This document shows, piece by piece, positions 35,475 to 44,092 of a stretch of 64,000 nucleotides of DNA. The first letter of the stretch is position 1. Each line of letters opens with the position of its first letter. The stretch lies in the NCBI GenBank assembly GCA_029547045.1, contig JAKPQL010000077.1, forward strand, positions 1 through 64,000, written 5' to 3'. This DNA comes from Deltaproteobacteria bacterium (GTDB lineage Bacteria > Desulfobacterota > Desulfomonilia > UBA1062). The position numbers and the translations under genes were made by a program. Below the pieces are notes generated by a model that saw only the letters and a program-made list of their open reading frames with translations, ran no database searches and was not told the DNA's origin.

Positions 35475-36782
35475 ATGTCCCGTTTCGCGCTCCTCTTCAC
35501 GGGCATCCTCGTCATCGTGACCGCAGGTCTTCCGGGCACCTGTCATGCCCGGGACCTCTCCTTCTCTCCGCTCTTCTCCTGGGAATCCTCTGACGCCGGG
35601 CCTTCTCTCGACGGCCTAGGGCCGATCCTCGAGATCACGCCCACATATACGACCCTCAGGCCCATCTTCCACCGGGACCGGGAACAACAGGTCTCATGCT
35701 TCCTGTGCCCGCTTGGCAAGATCACCCCTGACCACGCCTATTTTGTGCCGTTCATGCGGTGGAGAACAGAGGGGGACAACGAATCCTTCGACCTCTTCCC
35801 ATACTTCTCCGGCACTTACGAGGGCAAACACTATCATGGGCTCTTCCCCCTGTACGGGCACGTCTATCACCGGTACGGCTTCGACGAGGCGACGTTCGTG
35901 CTCTGGCCTCTCTATGCCGAGACGAACCATGAGGGGGCCGTGACCCACACGCTCCTCTGGCCCGTCTTCTCGTACCGCAGCAACGAGCTGCTCAGGGTGT
36001 TCCCCCTGTTCGGCACCGAGAAGACCGCCGATTCCACCTATACCTACGCACTCTGGCCCGTGTTTCACCGCGAGAGCAGAACGGACGGGGGCGGCATGGC
36101 GGCGGCGCTGCCGCTCTTCCGTACCGAGTACGGCCCGTCCCACTGGAACGCCTCGTTCCTGTGGCCCTTCTTCACCTACAACCGGGACGAGGCGGCCAAT
36201 CACACGAGCCTGGACTTTCCCTGGCCCGTCATCCGGCTGGCGCGCGGCGGCTACGAGGAGACGAAGATCTTTCCCCTGTACTGGTTCAAGAACGAGGGAC
36301 CGAAGTTCCGCCGCCTGGCAGTCCTGTGGCCCCTGTGGATGCGCACATCGAGTGAGGGTCAGCGGCAGGGCGACCAGGAGGTGACGACATCGGTGCTCAT
36401 CCTGAGCCGCCTCAGCGAGAAGACCTCCGGGTCCGCCACGAGCAGGAGCCTCACCGTCTGGCCGCTGGTGCACTGCACGCGGGAACAGGAGCGGCGCACC
36501 TGGTCCTTCCCGGCCCTGATCCCCTTCTACGGCGACGAGGGGTTCAACAGGACCTGGGGGGAGTTCCTCACCCTGGCAAAGGGATCGAGGGACGGTGCAT
36601 CCTCGACCACGAACATCCTCTGGAAGTCGTTCTACCGGGAACAGGGACCTGGCCTGTCACGCTGGTCCTTCCTCTTCCTGGTCTCGCACAGGGAAACCCC
36701 CGAGTATAGCGAGTGGGGCTTCCTGGGAAACATTATCCGGTTCAGGGGCGAGCCTGGGCCCACATCGCAGGCATCGCCCTGA
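35475..36782 (+). CDS. Exported LWP/FPLF-repeat protein of unknown function
   Basis: Signal peptide; recurring LWPLY, LWPVF, VFPLF, LWPFF, IFPLYW, LWPLW motifs. Confidence 0.75.
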   Translation: MSRFALLFTGILVIVTAGLPGTCHARDLSFSPLFSWESSDAGPSLDGLGPILEITPTYTTLRPIFHRDREQQVSCFLCPLGKITPDHAYFVPFMRWRTEGDNESFDLFPYFSGTYEGKHYHGLFPLYGHVYHRYGFDEATFVLWPLYAETNHEGAVTHTLLWPVFSYRSNELLRVFPLFGTEKTADSTYTYALWPVFHRESRTDGGGMAAALPLFRTEYGPSHWNASFLWPFFTYNRDEAANHTSLDFPWPVIRLARGGYEETKIFPLYWFKNEGPKFRRLAVLWPLWMRTSSEGQRQGDQEVTTSVLILSRLSEKTSGSATSRSLTVWPLVHCTREQERRTWSFPALIPFYGDEGFNRTWGEFLTLAKGSRDGASSTTNILWKSFYREQGPGLSRWSFLFLVSHRETPEYSEWGFLGNIIRFRGEPGPTSQASP

Positions 36783-37043
36783 ACGAGGTATGACATTCAT
36801 GGCCAGGGCCTTTATGCAGATCGTTCAAGGATCAGTGCCTGGGTTACGAGAGGATTTCCGATACAACATGCTGATCTTGTTTCCAAACCTTTACCGACAC
36901 CTCGATCATTCGTGCAACCCTGTCTCGACATGCCTGATCACTTCTTCTGTTGAGTGATTGCCTCTCGGTTTTCAGGGGTTATGGTTTCCTGACCATTCCT
37001 CCGCCAGCAGATCACGGCCTTCACCAACATAGCGGGCAGCATC

Positions 37044-37069
37044 TATGGTGCAAACACCATACTATGGTG
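37044..37069. repeat. TATGGTG / CACCATA / TATGGTG inverted-direct repeat cluster
   Basis: Read directly: ctatggtgcaaacaccatactatggtg. Confidence 0.6.
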
Positions 37070-37188
37070 CGTCAACCTCTGGCATGGGGCTGATACCGAA
37101 TCCCGCTATCACCTCAGGGAGCTGGGCTAAAAAAGAAAAAGCAGAACAATAGCAAACCATTATGAATAACCAAAGGCAGGGAGAATGA

Positions 37189-37204
37189 TGGCATAGTTTT
37201 CGCT
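37189..37204 (+). promoter_or_regulatory. Putative sigma-54 promoter TGGCATA-GTTT-TCGCT
   Basis: One mismatch to TGGCAYR-N4-TTGCW with correct spacing, 43 nt upstream of ATG. Confidence 0.5.
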
Positions 37205-37247
37205 TTATCATCCGCACATTGCACGGACACCAAGGGAGGAGTTGCCC

Positions 37248-38336
37248 ATGAGCACCTATCAGTATAACCAGGAGGCGTTGAAGAATCTCCAGATCGAGGA
37301 CACGAGCGTGCTCGACCGGCTCGTGGACTTCGCGTCCGCCCGCCAAGCCCACCTCAGAAAGGACCACGCGAAGGTCGACAAGCGCATGTCCCTCAAGGAT
37401 GCCATCGCCACCTTCGTGGCGGACGGCGACTGCATGACCGATTCGGGGTTCGCCTACGTCAGGACCCCGCACCAGGCATACTGGGAAATCATGCGCCAGG
37501 GGAAGAAGAACCTGCAGTGCATCGCGGCGCCGAACACGAACCACAGCTTCCTCATCTTCAACAACAACTGCACCTACTCCCACAACTCCTACGTGGGCGT
37601 GGAGATGCGCGGCATCGACCGGAACTACGACCGCATGCTCAGGGCGGGCAGGGTGAAGATCCTGTCCGAGTGGAGCCACGGCGGCGTGGCCCTGGGGCTC
37701 AAGGCCGCACAGCTGGGCGCCCCCGGCCTGTTCAGCAAGCAGATGCTCGGATCGGACATGCTCAAGTACAACCCCTACACCAAGGTCATGCAGAACCCCA
37801 TGCGGGACGACCCGGACCCGGTGGTGTTCATCCCGGCGCTCTACCCGGACGTGTCCATCATCCACTGCCAGGTGGCGGACAAGTACGGCAACGGCTGGAT
37901 CTACGGCCCGTCCGTGAACGACGTGGCCACCGCGGCCGCCGCCCGCAAGCTCATCATCACGGCCGAGGAGATCGTGCCAGAGTCCGAGATCCGCAGCCGC
38001 CAGGGCACGGTCATCCCGTTCTTCTATTCCGATGCCGTGGTGGAGCTGCCCTTCGGGGCTGTGCCCGGAAACATGCCCGGCTACTACTACTGGTCCCGCC
38101 AGTGGTGGGAGAAGCTTATCCGGTTCGGCTGCGCCAGCGACGAGAACCTCAAGGTCTTCTTCGACGAATGGGTCCATGGCGTGAAGGACCAGTTCGAGTT
38201 CGTGGACAAGCTGGGCGGCGCCAGGTGGATCGCCGAGGCGAGGATCCAGACCAAGGCCGCCGAGGGTGACCACGAGGACATCGACTTCTCGTATGATGAA
38301 TTCACCAAGACCCACGACCCTGGGCGCTATTACTAA
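37248..38336 (+). CDS. CoA-transferase subunit A (glutaconate CoA-transferase-like)
   Basis: MSLKDAIATFVADGDCMTDSGFAYVRTPHQAYWEIMRQGKK; paired with subunit B; SD aaggaggag. Confidence 0.85.
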   Translation: MSTYQYNQEALKNLQIEDTSVLDRLVDFASARQAHLRKDHAKVDKRMSLKDAIATFVADGDCMTDSGFAYVRTPHQAYWEIMRQGKKNLQCIAAPNTNHSFLIFNNNCTYSHNSYVGVEMRGIDRNYDRMLRAGRVKILSEWSHGGVALGLKAAQLGAPGLFSKQMLGSDMLKYNPYTKVMQNPMRDDPDPVVFIPALYPDVSIIHCQVADKYGNGWIYGPSVNDVATAAAARKLIITAEEIVPESEIRSRQGTVIPFFYSDAVVELPFGAVPGNMPGYYYWSRQWWEKLIRFGCASDENLKVFFDEWVHGVKDQFEFVDKLGGARWIAEARIQTKAAEGDHEDIDFSYDEFTKTHDPGRYY

Positions 38337-38351
38337 GCACTGGAGGAACCC

Positions 38352-39143
38352 ATGAGAGACCTGAACGCACCTGCGAACCCCCTGGAGATGCTCGCGTACG
38401 TCCTCGCGCAGCAGATCCACGACCATAAGATCGTGTACATCGGCACCGGCATCCCCATGATCGCCGGGATCCTCGCACACAAGACCCACGCCCCGAACAT
38501 CACCATGGTGTACGAGTCCGGCGGCCAGGACCCCCTGCCCAAGGACCTCCCGTGGTCCGTGGGCTGCCCCTTCACCTGGCGCAAGGCCCCGGTGGTCATG
38601 GAAATGGCCTACTCCTTTGCCCAGTGCTGCAACGGGTTCGTGGACATCGCCTTCCTGGGCTTCGCCCAGGTGGACATGTACGGCAACGTGAACACCCACC
38701 AGATCGGGAAGGACCTCCTGCACCCCACGGTGCGCATGACCGGGTCGGGCGGAAACAACGACCTGTCCTCGCTGACCGAGGAGGTGGTCCTCGTGGGTGT
38801 CCAGACCCCGGACAAGTTCGTGAAGAACGTTGACTTCATCACCTCGGTGGGCCACCTCACCGGCGGGAACTCGCGCAGGGAGGCAGGCCTTGTGGGCAAG
38901 GGTCCCATTGCGGTGATCTCCCAGTGCGGCGAGTTCGACTTCGAACCGGTCACCAAGCGCATGCGGGTGAAGTCCCTCATGCCTGGGTGGACCTTTGACT
39001 TCACCCAGCAGTTCACGGGCTTCGAGCTCCTGAAGCCCGAGGGCGAGATCCCCCAGACCCCGGTGATCCCGGACGACATTTTGAAGCTGTTGAGGACCGA
39101 GGTGGATCCCAGGGGCGTGTTCACCACCATGCCCACGGCGTAA
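38352..39143 (+). CDS. CoA-transferase subunit B (glutaconate CoA-transferase-like)
   Basis: KIVYIGTGIPMIAGILAHKTHAPNITMVYESGGQDP; GFAQVDMYGNVNTHQIG; TGSGGNNDL. Confidence 0.87.
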   Translation: MRDLNAPANPLEMLAYVLAQQIHDHKIVYIGTGIPMIAGILAHKTHAPNITMVYESGGQDPLPKDLPWSVGCPFTWRKAPVVMEMAYSFAQCCNGFVDIAFLGFAQVDMYGNVNTHQIGKDLLHPTVRMTGSGGNNDLSSLTEEVVLVGVQTPDKFVKNVDFITSVGHLTGGNSRREAGLVGKGPIAVISQCGEFDFEPVTKRMRVKSLMPGWTFDFTQQFTGFELLKPEGEIPQTPVIPDDILKLLRTEVDPRGVFTTMPTA

Positions 39144-39216
39144 CGGACAAAGAGGGAGGTCCCGAAAGACCGGGCACGCCCCCTGAAGAATTGAGCTCTT
39201 AGCCGCCCCTACACGA

Positions 39217-39251
39217 GCGCCGGGCAACCCTGGACACGGGGTGCCCGGCGC
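39217..39251. terminator. Strong hairpin GCGCCGGGCA...TGCCCGGCGC downstream of CoA-transferase operon
   Basis: 10-bp perfect stem with further pairing inside the loop; T-run not immediate. Confidence 0.45.
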
Positions 39252-39307
39252 AGCAGCTTTTCGGCAACAAGAACCATCGGTGCCACTGTCTTGTTCTTTC
39301 AATTCGG

Positions 39308-39358
39308 CCCGATCAGAACCGGCATGTCGGCTTCACCGAGATGCCGGTTCTGATCGGG
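39308..39358. repeat. 18-bp perfect inverted repeat CCCGATCAGAACCGGCAT / ATGCCGGTTCTGATCGGG, 15-nt loop
   Basis: Arms 39308-39325 and 39341-39358 verified by reverse complement; inner TCGG/CCGA extends the hairpin. Confidence 0.85.
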
Positions 39359-39403
39359 TTCAGCTTTCCTCCCCGGAACAGGTTACGAAGGGATCCTCTC
39401 CCG

Positions 39404-39901
39404 CTACTCGAACGTGACGAACCGGTCCTTCTTGGCGCCGCAGATAGGGCACTCCTCGGGCAGGATGCCGTCGGACACGTACCCGCACACGTCGCAGACA
39501 TAGTAGGTGGTCTGCCGCTCCTCCAGGACGTGGTCCATGGCCTCCTTGTAGAGCTTGGCATGGATCTCCTCAGCATCGTGGGACTGGCTGAAGTACAGCG
39601 ATGCGGCCCGGTCGCCCTGCTCCTCGGCGATCTTGATGAACTCGCTGTACGCCACCCCCGCAACCTTGGTCTCGGACTCGAAGCTCTCGGCGAGGTTCTC
39701 CTCGGTGCTCCTGATCTCCTTCAACAGCCTCAGCGCCCGCTTGCCGTGGAGCTCCTCGGAGAACGCGATGACGCGGAACAGCTTGGCCAGCTGGGGGTAG
39801 CCTTCCTGATCCGCCTTCTCGGCAAAGACCTTGAGCCTCAGGTGGGCCTTGGCCTCACCGGCGAACGCCTGGTGTATCACTGCCCTAAGCTTGTCGTCCA
39901 T
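39404..39901 (-). CDS. rbr: Rubrerythrin
   Basis: Ferritin-like Glu/His motifs plus C-terminal rubredoxin-like YYVCDVCGYVSDGILPEECPICGAKKDRF. Confidence 0.93.
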   Translation of the reverse strand: MDDKLRAVIHQAFAGEAKAHLRLKVFAEKADQEGYPQLAKLFRVIAFSEELHGKRALRLLKEIRSTEENLAESFESETKVAGVAYSEFIKIAEEQGDRAASLYFSQSHDAEEIHAKLYKEAMDHVLEERQTTYYVCDVCGYVSDGILPEECPICGAKKDRFVTFE

Positions 39902-39928
39902 ACCATGCTCCTCCCACGGGGAATCTTT

Positions 39929-40741
39929 TCAGCATCTCAAGAGATCATTATACAGCATCCGGCACTCAGGATCGATATCCATTCTGATACCCACCCTGGT
40001 CAGTGCGAAGTCATACCGCACCGGGTCATCGGGAGCTATCTTCCGGAACGACGCGGTTATCTCACGGGCGGTCCTGAGGTCGGCCTGGCTCCGCGTGGTC
40101 AGGCCCAGACCCGTGCAGATCCTGTGCATGTGCACGTCCAGCGGCACGATGAGCAGCGCCTTCGAGACGCCCTCCCAGCCCCCCGGGTCCACGGCGTCCC
40201 GGCGCACCATCCACCTGAGGTAGAGGTGGAGCCGCTTGCAGGCACTGCCGCGCTCCGGACACGGCAGGAGACTGTTCTCCTTCCCGGACATGCGGGACTT
40301 CAGCTCCCGGGTAAAGGCAATGAGGGCGTCGGTCATGTCACTGTCTTGTGGACGGTACCCGCGGAGAAAGCATTCCTGGAGCGACCCGTACTCCCTGATG
40401 ATCCTTCCTGCGGCCTGGAGCAGATCGGCGAGCTCGCCTCCGTCGGTGAACCGGTGCCTGAACCGTGCGAAGGCCTGCCGCAGGGTCTCTCCGGATGCAT
40501 GTTCCAGAAACTCCGCCGGCAAGGGGCCGAGGTGCCCGAGGACCTGGGAAACGCTCCCGAGGATCTGGGCAACCCTCCCGTAGGCCAGGGAGGATGCGAC
40601 GAGCCCCACCACCTCGCGGTCGCGCGCACGGGAATACCCGTGGAGGAACTCCAGGGGGTCCGGGTGGATGTACTCGCGCCGGTGGTACGCCGCATGGATA
40701 TCGTCGAGAATCCGCCGTTTCACGGCGAGCCTGGCACCCAT
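39929..40741 (-). CDS. TIGR02757/DUF2400 family protein
   Basis: RREYIHPDPLEFLHGYSRARDREVVGLVASSLAYGRVAQILGSV; LYLRWMVRRDAVDPGGW; IVPLDVHMHRICTGLGLT. Confidence 0.88.
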   Translation of the reverse strand: MGARLAVKRRILDDIHAAYHRREYIHPDPLEFLHGYSRARDREVVGLVASSLAYGRVAQILGSVSQVLGHLGPLPAEFLEHASGETLRQAFARFRHRFTDGGELADLLQAAGRIIREYGSLQECFLRGYRPQDSDMTDALIAFTRELKSRMSGKENSLLPCPERGSACKRLHLYLRWMVRRDAVDPGGWEGVSKALLIVPLDVHMHRICTGLGLTTRSQADLRTAREITASFRKIAPDDPVRYDFALTRVGIRMDIDPECRMLYNDLLRC

Positions 40742-40805
40742 GTCCGCATGCGCATGTTGGCGGCCCGGCGGCCCGTATGAAGGCCGCCGGGCCGCCACTG
40801 TCTGC

Positions 40806-40964
40806 TCACTCGGGGGAGAACTCGCTCTTGGCAGCGCCGCAGACCGGACAGGTCCAGTCGTCCGGCAGCTTCTCGAAGGGGGTCCCGGGCGGGATGTTCC
40901 CCTCGGAATCGCCCTTTTCCGGATCATACACATACCCACACACGCCACAGACATACTTCTGCAT
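40806..40964 (-). CDS. Rubredoxin
   Basis: Translation [52 protein letters not shown], 52 aa; two CxxCG knuckles; below ORF-track cutoff. Confidence 0.96.
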   Translation of the reverse strand: MQKYVCGVCGYVYDPEKGDSEGNIPPGTPFEKLPDDWTCPVCGAAKSEFSPE

Positions 40965-41008
40965 GCTTTCCTCCTCTGATCTATGTTTGCAGGGACCTGC
41001 CGAAAGGC

Positions 41009-42232
41009 TTATCCCAGAGCCCCCTTCATCCGCTCAGCAACGGTCCTGCCCAGGTCGAAACACTTCTGCAGGGCGTCCCTGTCCGGCACGTACCTGGCCT
41101 TCAGCGGCTCGGAGACGAGGTCCACCTTCATCTCGGCAAGCACGTCGTGCAGCTGCTTGGCCGCCTCGCCGCTCCACCCGTAGGATCCGAAGGCGGCACC
41201 CACGAGGTTCACGGGCCTGAGGCCCTTCAGGTAGGTGAGCACGTCGGCCATGGCGGGCAGCATGTTGTTGTTCAGCGTGGAAGAGCCTGCCACCAGTCCC
41301 CCTGCCGTGAGGACCTCGTAGGCCACGTCGCTGCGGTGGTACGAACCCATGGACATGACCTTCACCCGCGCCCCGCCTGCGAGCAGGCCCTCCTCCACGG
41401 CCCTGGCCATGTGCTCGGTGCTGTGCCACATGGTGTGGAACAGCACCACGGCCTTGTCCGTGGGGTTCTGCTCAGACCAGGTCCGGTACTGCTGGAGGAT
41501 CCAGGGCAGATCCTTCCTCCACACCGGCCCGTGATCGGGCGCCACGATGCGGATGTCGAGACCCGACGCCGCCACCTTGTCCAGCAGCTTGCCGATGAGC
41601 GGCGAGTAGGGCAGCAGGATGTTGCCGTAGTAGGTGGCAGCCTCGTACTCGATGATATCCTGCTTGATCTGGTCTGCAAAACGCTCGTCGCTGGCCAGGT
41701 GCATGCCGAAGGCGTCCTGGGAGAACAGGACGGATTCCTCGTGGAGATAGCTGAACATGCTGTCCGGCCAGTGGAGCATGCGGGTCTCCATGAAGGTGAT
41801 GGTCATGTTGCCCAGGCTGAGCTTCTCGCCGTCCTTGACCGGGGTGATCTCGTCCTCGAACTGGAAATGCTCCTTCAGGGCCTTGGCGCCCATGACGGAG
41901 GCGAAGACCTTCTCGGGGTTGACCTCCCTGATGACCTCGGCCAGGCAGCCCGAGTGATCCATCTCCGAATGGTCCGAGATGATGTAGTCGATCTCCCTGG
42001 GGTCGATGAGCGCGGATATGCGCTCGAGCATCTCCTCCTTGAAGGGGGCCTTCACCGTATCGATGAGGGTGACCTTGTCCGCAAGGATGAGGTAGGCATT
42101 GTAGGTGCTTCCCCGCTTGGTGGTATACCCGTGAAAGTCCCGGATGATCCAGTCGATGGCCCCCACCCAGTACACCTTGTCCGTGATCTGAACCGGTTTA
42201 TACACGCCTGACACTGTGTTCTCCTTTCCCAA
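41009..42232 (-). CDS. Flavodiiron protein (FprA / rubredoxin:oxygen oxidoreductase)
   Basis: [12 protein letters not shown] diiron beta-lactamase fold; C-terminal flavodoxin [33 protein letters not shown]. Confidence 0.93.
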   Translation of the reverse strand: MGKENTVSGVYKPVQITDKVYWVGAIDWIIRDFHGYTTKRGSTYNAYLILADKVTLIDTVKAPFKEEMLERISALIDPREIDYIISDHSEMDHSGCLAEVIREVNPEKVFASVMGAKALKEHFQFEDEITPVKDGEKLSLGNMTITFMETRMLHWPDSMFSYLHEESVLFSQDAFGMHLASDERFADQIKQDIIEYEAATYYGNILLPYSPLIGKLLDKVAASGLDIRIVAPDHGPVWRKDLPWILQQYRTWSEQNPTDKAVVLFHTMWHSTEHMARAVEEGLLAGGARVKVMSMGSYHRSDVAYEVLTAGGLVAGSSTLNNNMLPAMADVLTYLKGLRPVNLVGAAFGSYGWSGEAAKQLHDVLAEMKVDLVSEPLKARYVPDRDALQKCFDLGRTVAERMKGALG

Positions 42233-42388
42233 CGTCTCTCCATGCCCGCATGGATGGCTTCAAGCCTGAACCCCACCCTGCCCGGTTCCCGGGATGTCTC
42301 CGGAACAGGGGTACGGATGTTTAGCCGGCTCGGCGGACACAGGGCGGCACTGCAGTCCGGGCAGGGCCGGCTCACGCCGCCCTGCCGG

Positions 42389-42769
42389 TTATGCCTTCCA
42401 GAGGCCGTGGAGATTGCAGTATTCCCTGGCACTGACCTGCGCCGCATCGATGCAGAACTCCGCCTCCGGGGCATCGCCGGGTTTGAAGAACCTCCGGTAG
42501 GCGACGCCGTCCGCGATGAGTTCAACCCACTCGATGTAGTGCTTCTCCTCCATGGGATGGGCCACACTGCCGACCTTCACCCTGTAGCCCTTGCCGGTCT
42601 TCTCAATGACCGGGACATGCTTTTCCTTGGCGGCATCAACGGTGTTCTCCGTGAAGAGTTTCATGGGCTGCCCGCAGCAGACGAGTTCTCCCTTTCCCTC
42701 ATGAAGGACCTCAACGATATTCCCGCACACCTCACACTTGTACACCTGCAGCCTGCTGGTCATGTTCAT
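42389..42769 (-). CDS. dfx: Desulfoferrodoxin (superoxide reductase)
   Basis: [27 protein letters not shown] desulforedoxin-type centre; [32 protein letters not shown]. Confidence 0.95.
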   Translation of the reverse strand: MNMTSRLQVYKCEVCGNIVEVLHEGKGELVCCGQPMKLFTENTVDAAKEKHVPVIEKTGKGYRVKVGSVAHPMEEKHYIEWVELIADGVAYRRFFKPGDAPEAEFCIDAAQVSAREYCNLHGLWKA

Positions 42770-42783
42770 TCCCCCTTTATCAT

Positions 42784-42833
42784 TATTGGTAATAATTACT
42801 GATAAGAGTAGTGGCTTCTTGCCGCCCTGTCAA
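42784..42833 (-). promoter_or_regulatory. dfx promoter with TTGACA -35 and PerR/Fur-family-like box TATTGGTAAT-A-ATTACTGATA
   Basis: Minus-strand TTGACA (42828-42833), N17, TACTCT (42805-42810); inverted repeat 42784-42804 with perfect GTAAT-A-ATTAC core. Confidence 0.5.
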
Positions 42834-43053
42834 GAATGAATCTGGGCTCTCTCTCGCAAGAACCCGTATGATACCATGATCCGGCAAAGAATCAACCATG
42901 GTCTCCCGCCAGCCACTCCCGCTGCAGGTGGATGCCTTCCCCCTGGACACTCCAGGGATCGGCTCTGAGTCTCGGCCCGAAGGATGGACTGATGGTTTTT
43001 TTTCCATATTGACAGGGTGTTGTTAGGCTGTTATGAAAGATGTCCGTCATACG

Positions 43054-43139
43054 CCGAAGTGGTGGAATTGGCAGACACGCCATCTTGAGGGGGTGGTGGG
43101 TAACTCCCGTCCGGGTTCAAATCCCGGCTTCGGCACCAC
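43054..43139 (+). tRNA. tRNA-Leu (anticodon GAG), CCA encoded
   Basis: GCCGAAG...CTTCGGCACCA acceptor, CCATC-TTGAGGG-GGTGG anticodon arm, GGTTCAAATCC T-arm, variable arm present. Confidence 0.95.
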
Positions 43140-43185
43140 CTGAACTTATTATTGTTGCAGCAGGACAGAAAGAGAGTTGAGTTCC

Positions 43186-43380
43186 ATGTCGAGAAAGTGT
43201 GAACTATGCGGCAAAGGGCCACAGACCGGGCATAACGTGTCCCATGCCCAGAACAAGACCAAGAAGACCTGGCTTCCGAATCTCCAGAAGGTGCGGGTCC
43301 AGACCGCTGAAGGCGTGAAGAGCGTCAAGGTCTGCACCCAGTGCATCAAATCCAACAGAATTCAGAAGCACGTCGCCTGA
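43186..43380 (+). CDS. rpmB: 50S ribosomal protein bL28
   Basis: [38 protein letters not shown]. Confidence 0.97.
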   Translation: MSRKCELCGKGPQTGHNVSHAQNKTKKTWLPNLQKVRVQTAEGVKSVKVCTQCIKSNRIQKHVA

Positions 43381-43423
43381 AAACCGCCGCATACCCCGGT
43401 TTCCCGTTCCATGATCCCGCAGG

Positions 43424-43447
43424 CACCCCATGAAAACGGGGTGTTTT
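43424..43447 (+). terminator. Intrinsic terminator after rpmB
   Basis: CACCCC-ATGAAAAC-GGGGTG-TTTT. Confidence 0.8.
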
Positions 43448-43567
43448 GTGCCTTGAGAAGGCCCCCCTTGGGCCTACACCCGGGTGATTCCATATTCCCC
43501 TTTGCAGAAATTCATGCTAAGGGGAGCACCATGCCTGTTGAATGAAATCCCCATGCGGAGATGAGCA

Positions 43568-44038
43568 ATGTCGAAGATATTCCCCATCATGCTCGCCGTC
43601 CTGCTCGCCGGGTGCGCCACCACCAAGCAGCCGGCAGGCCCCATGGTCGACGACACGTCCTTCTACCTCGCCAGGTTCGACAAGGTGTGGGAAGTCACCA
43701 TGAAGGTCCTGGAAAAGAAATCTCTCCCGGTGAAGGAACTGGACAAGGAGAAGGGAGAGATTACGACGGCCTTCTTCAACAGCTATTCCGTGGGGGTCAA
43801 GGCCCATGCCGACCTGGAAAAGATCGCCGAGAGACCCAACGTGAAGCTCGCCCTCTACACCCAGGTGGGATACTCGGTGACGATCAGGCTCACCCCCATC
43901 AACGACATGAGCACCCAGGTGAAGGTCATCGCCCATGTCGAGGCCTACGATTCCAATGCCACCAAGAAATGGCAGCCCTGCAGGTCCAAGGGCGTGGTGG
44001 AGCGGGAACTGCTCGAGTTGATCAGGAGCTCCCTCTAG
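43568..44038 (+). CDS. Lipoprotein of unknown function (possibly BamC-like domain)
   Basis: Lipobox AVLLAGCATTKQP; FDKVWEVTMKVLEKKSLPVKELDKEKGEITT. Confidence 0.75.
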   Translation: MSKIFPIMLAVLLAGCATTKQPAGPMVDDTSFYLARFDKVWEVTMKVLEKKSLPVKELDKEKGEITTAFFNSYSVGVKAHADLEKIAERPNVKLALYTQVGYSVTIRLTPINDMSTQVKVIAHVEAYDSNATKKWQPCRSKGVVERELLELIRSSL

Positions 44039-44092
44039 GGTACAAGAAAGGGCTCAACCCTCGAGAACCTCTCCCGATGCCAGCCGGGGCCG

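Noticed and set aside
37062-39302. 746-aa minus-strand ORF opposite both CoA-transferase subunits
   Set aside because: Composition is shadow-like (His/Val/Gly/Asp/Arg rich), with no recognisable domains; the plus-strand genes are clearly real
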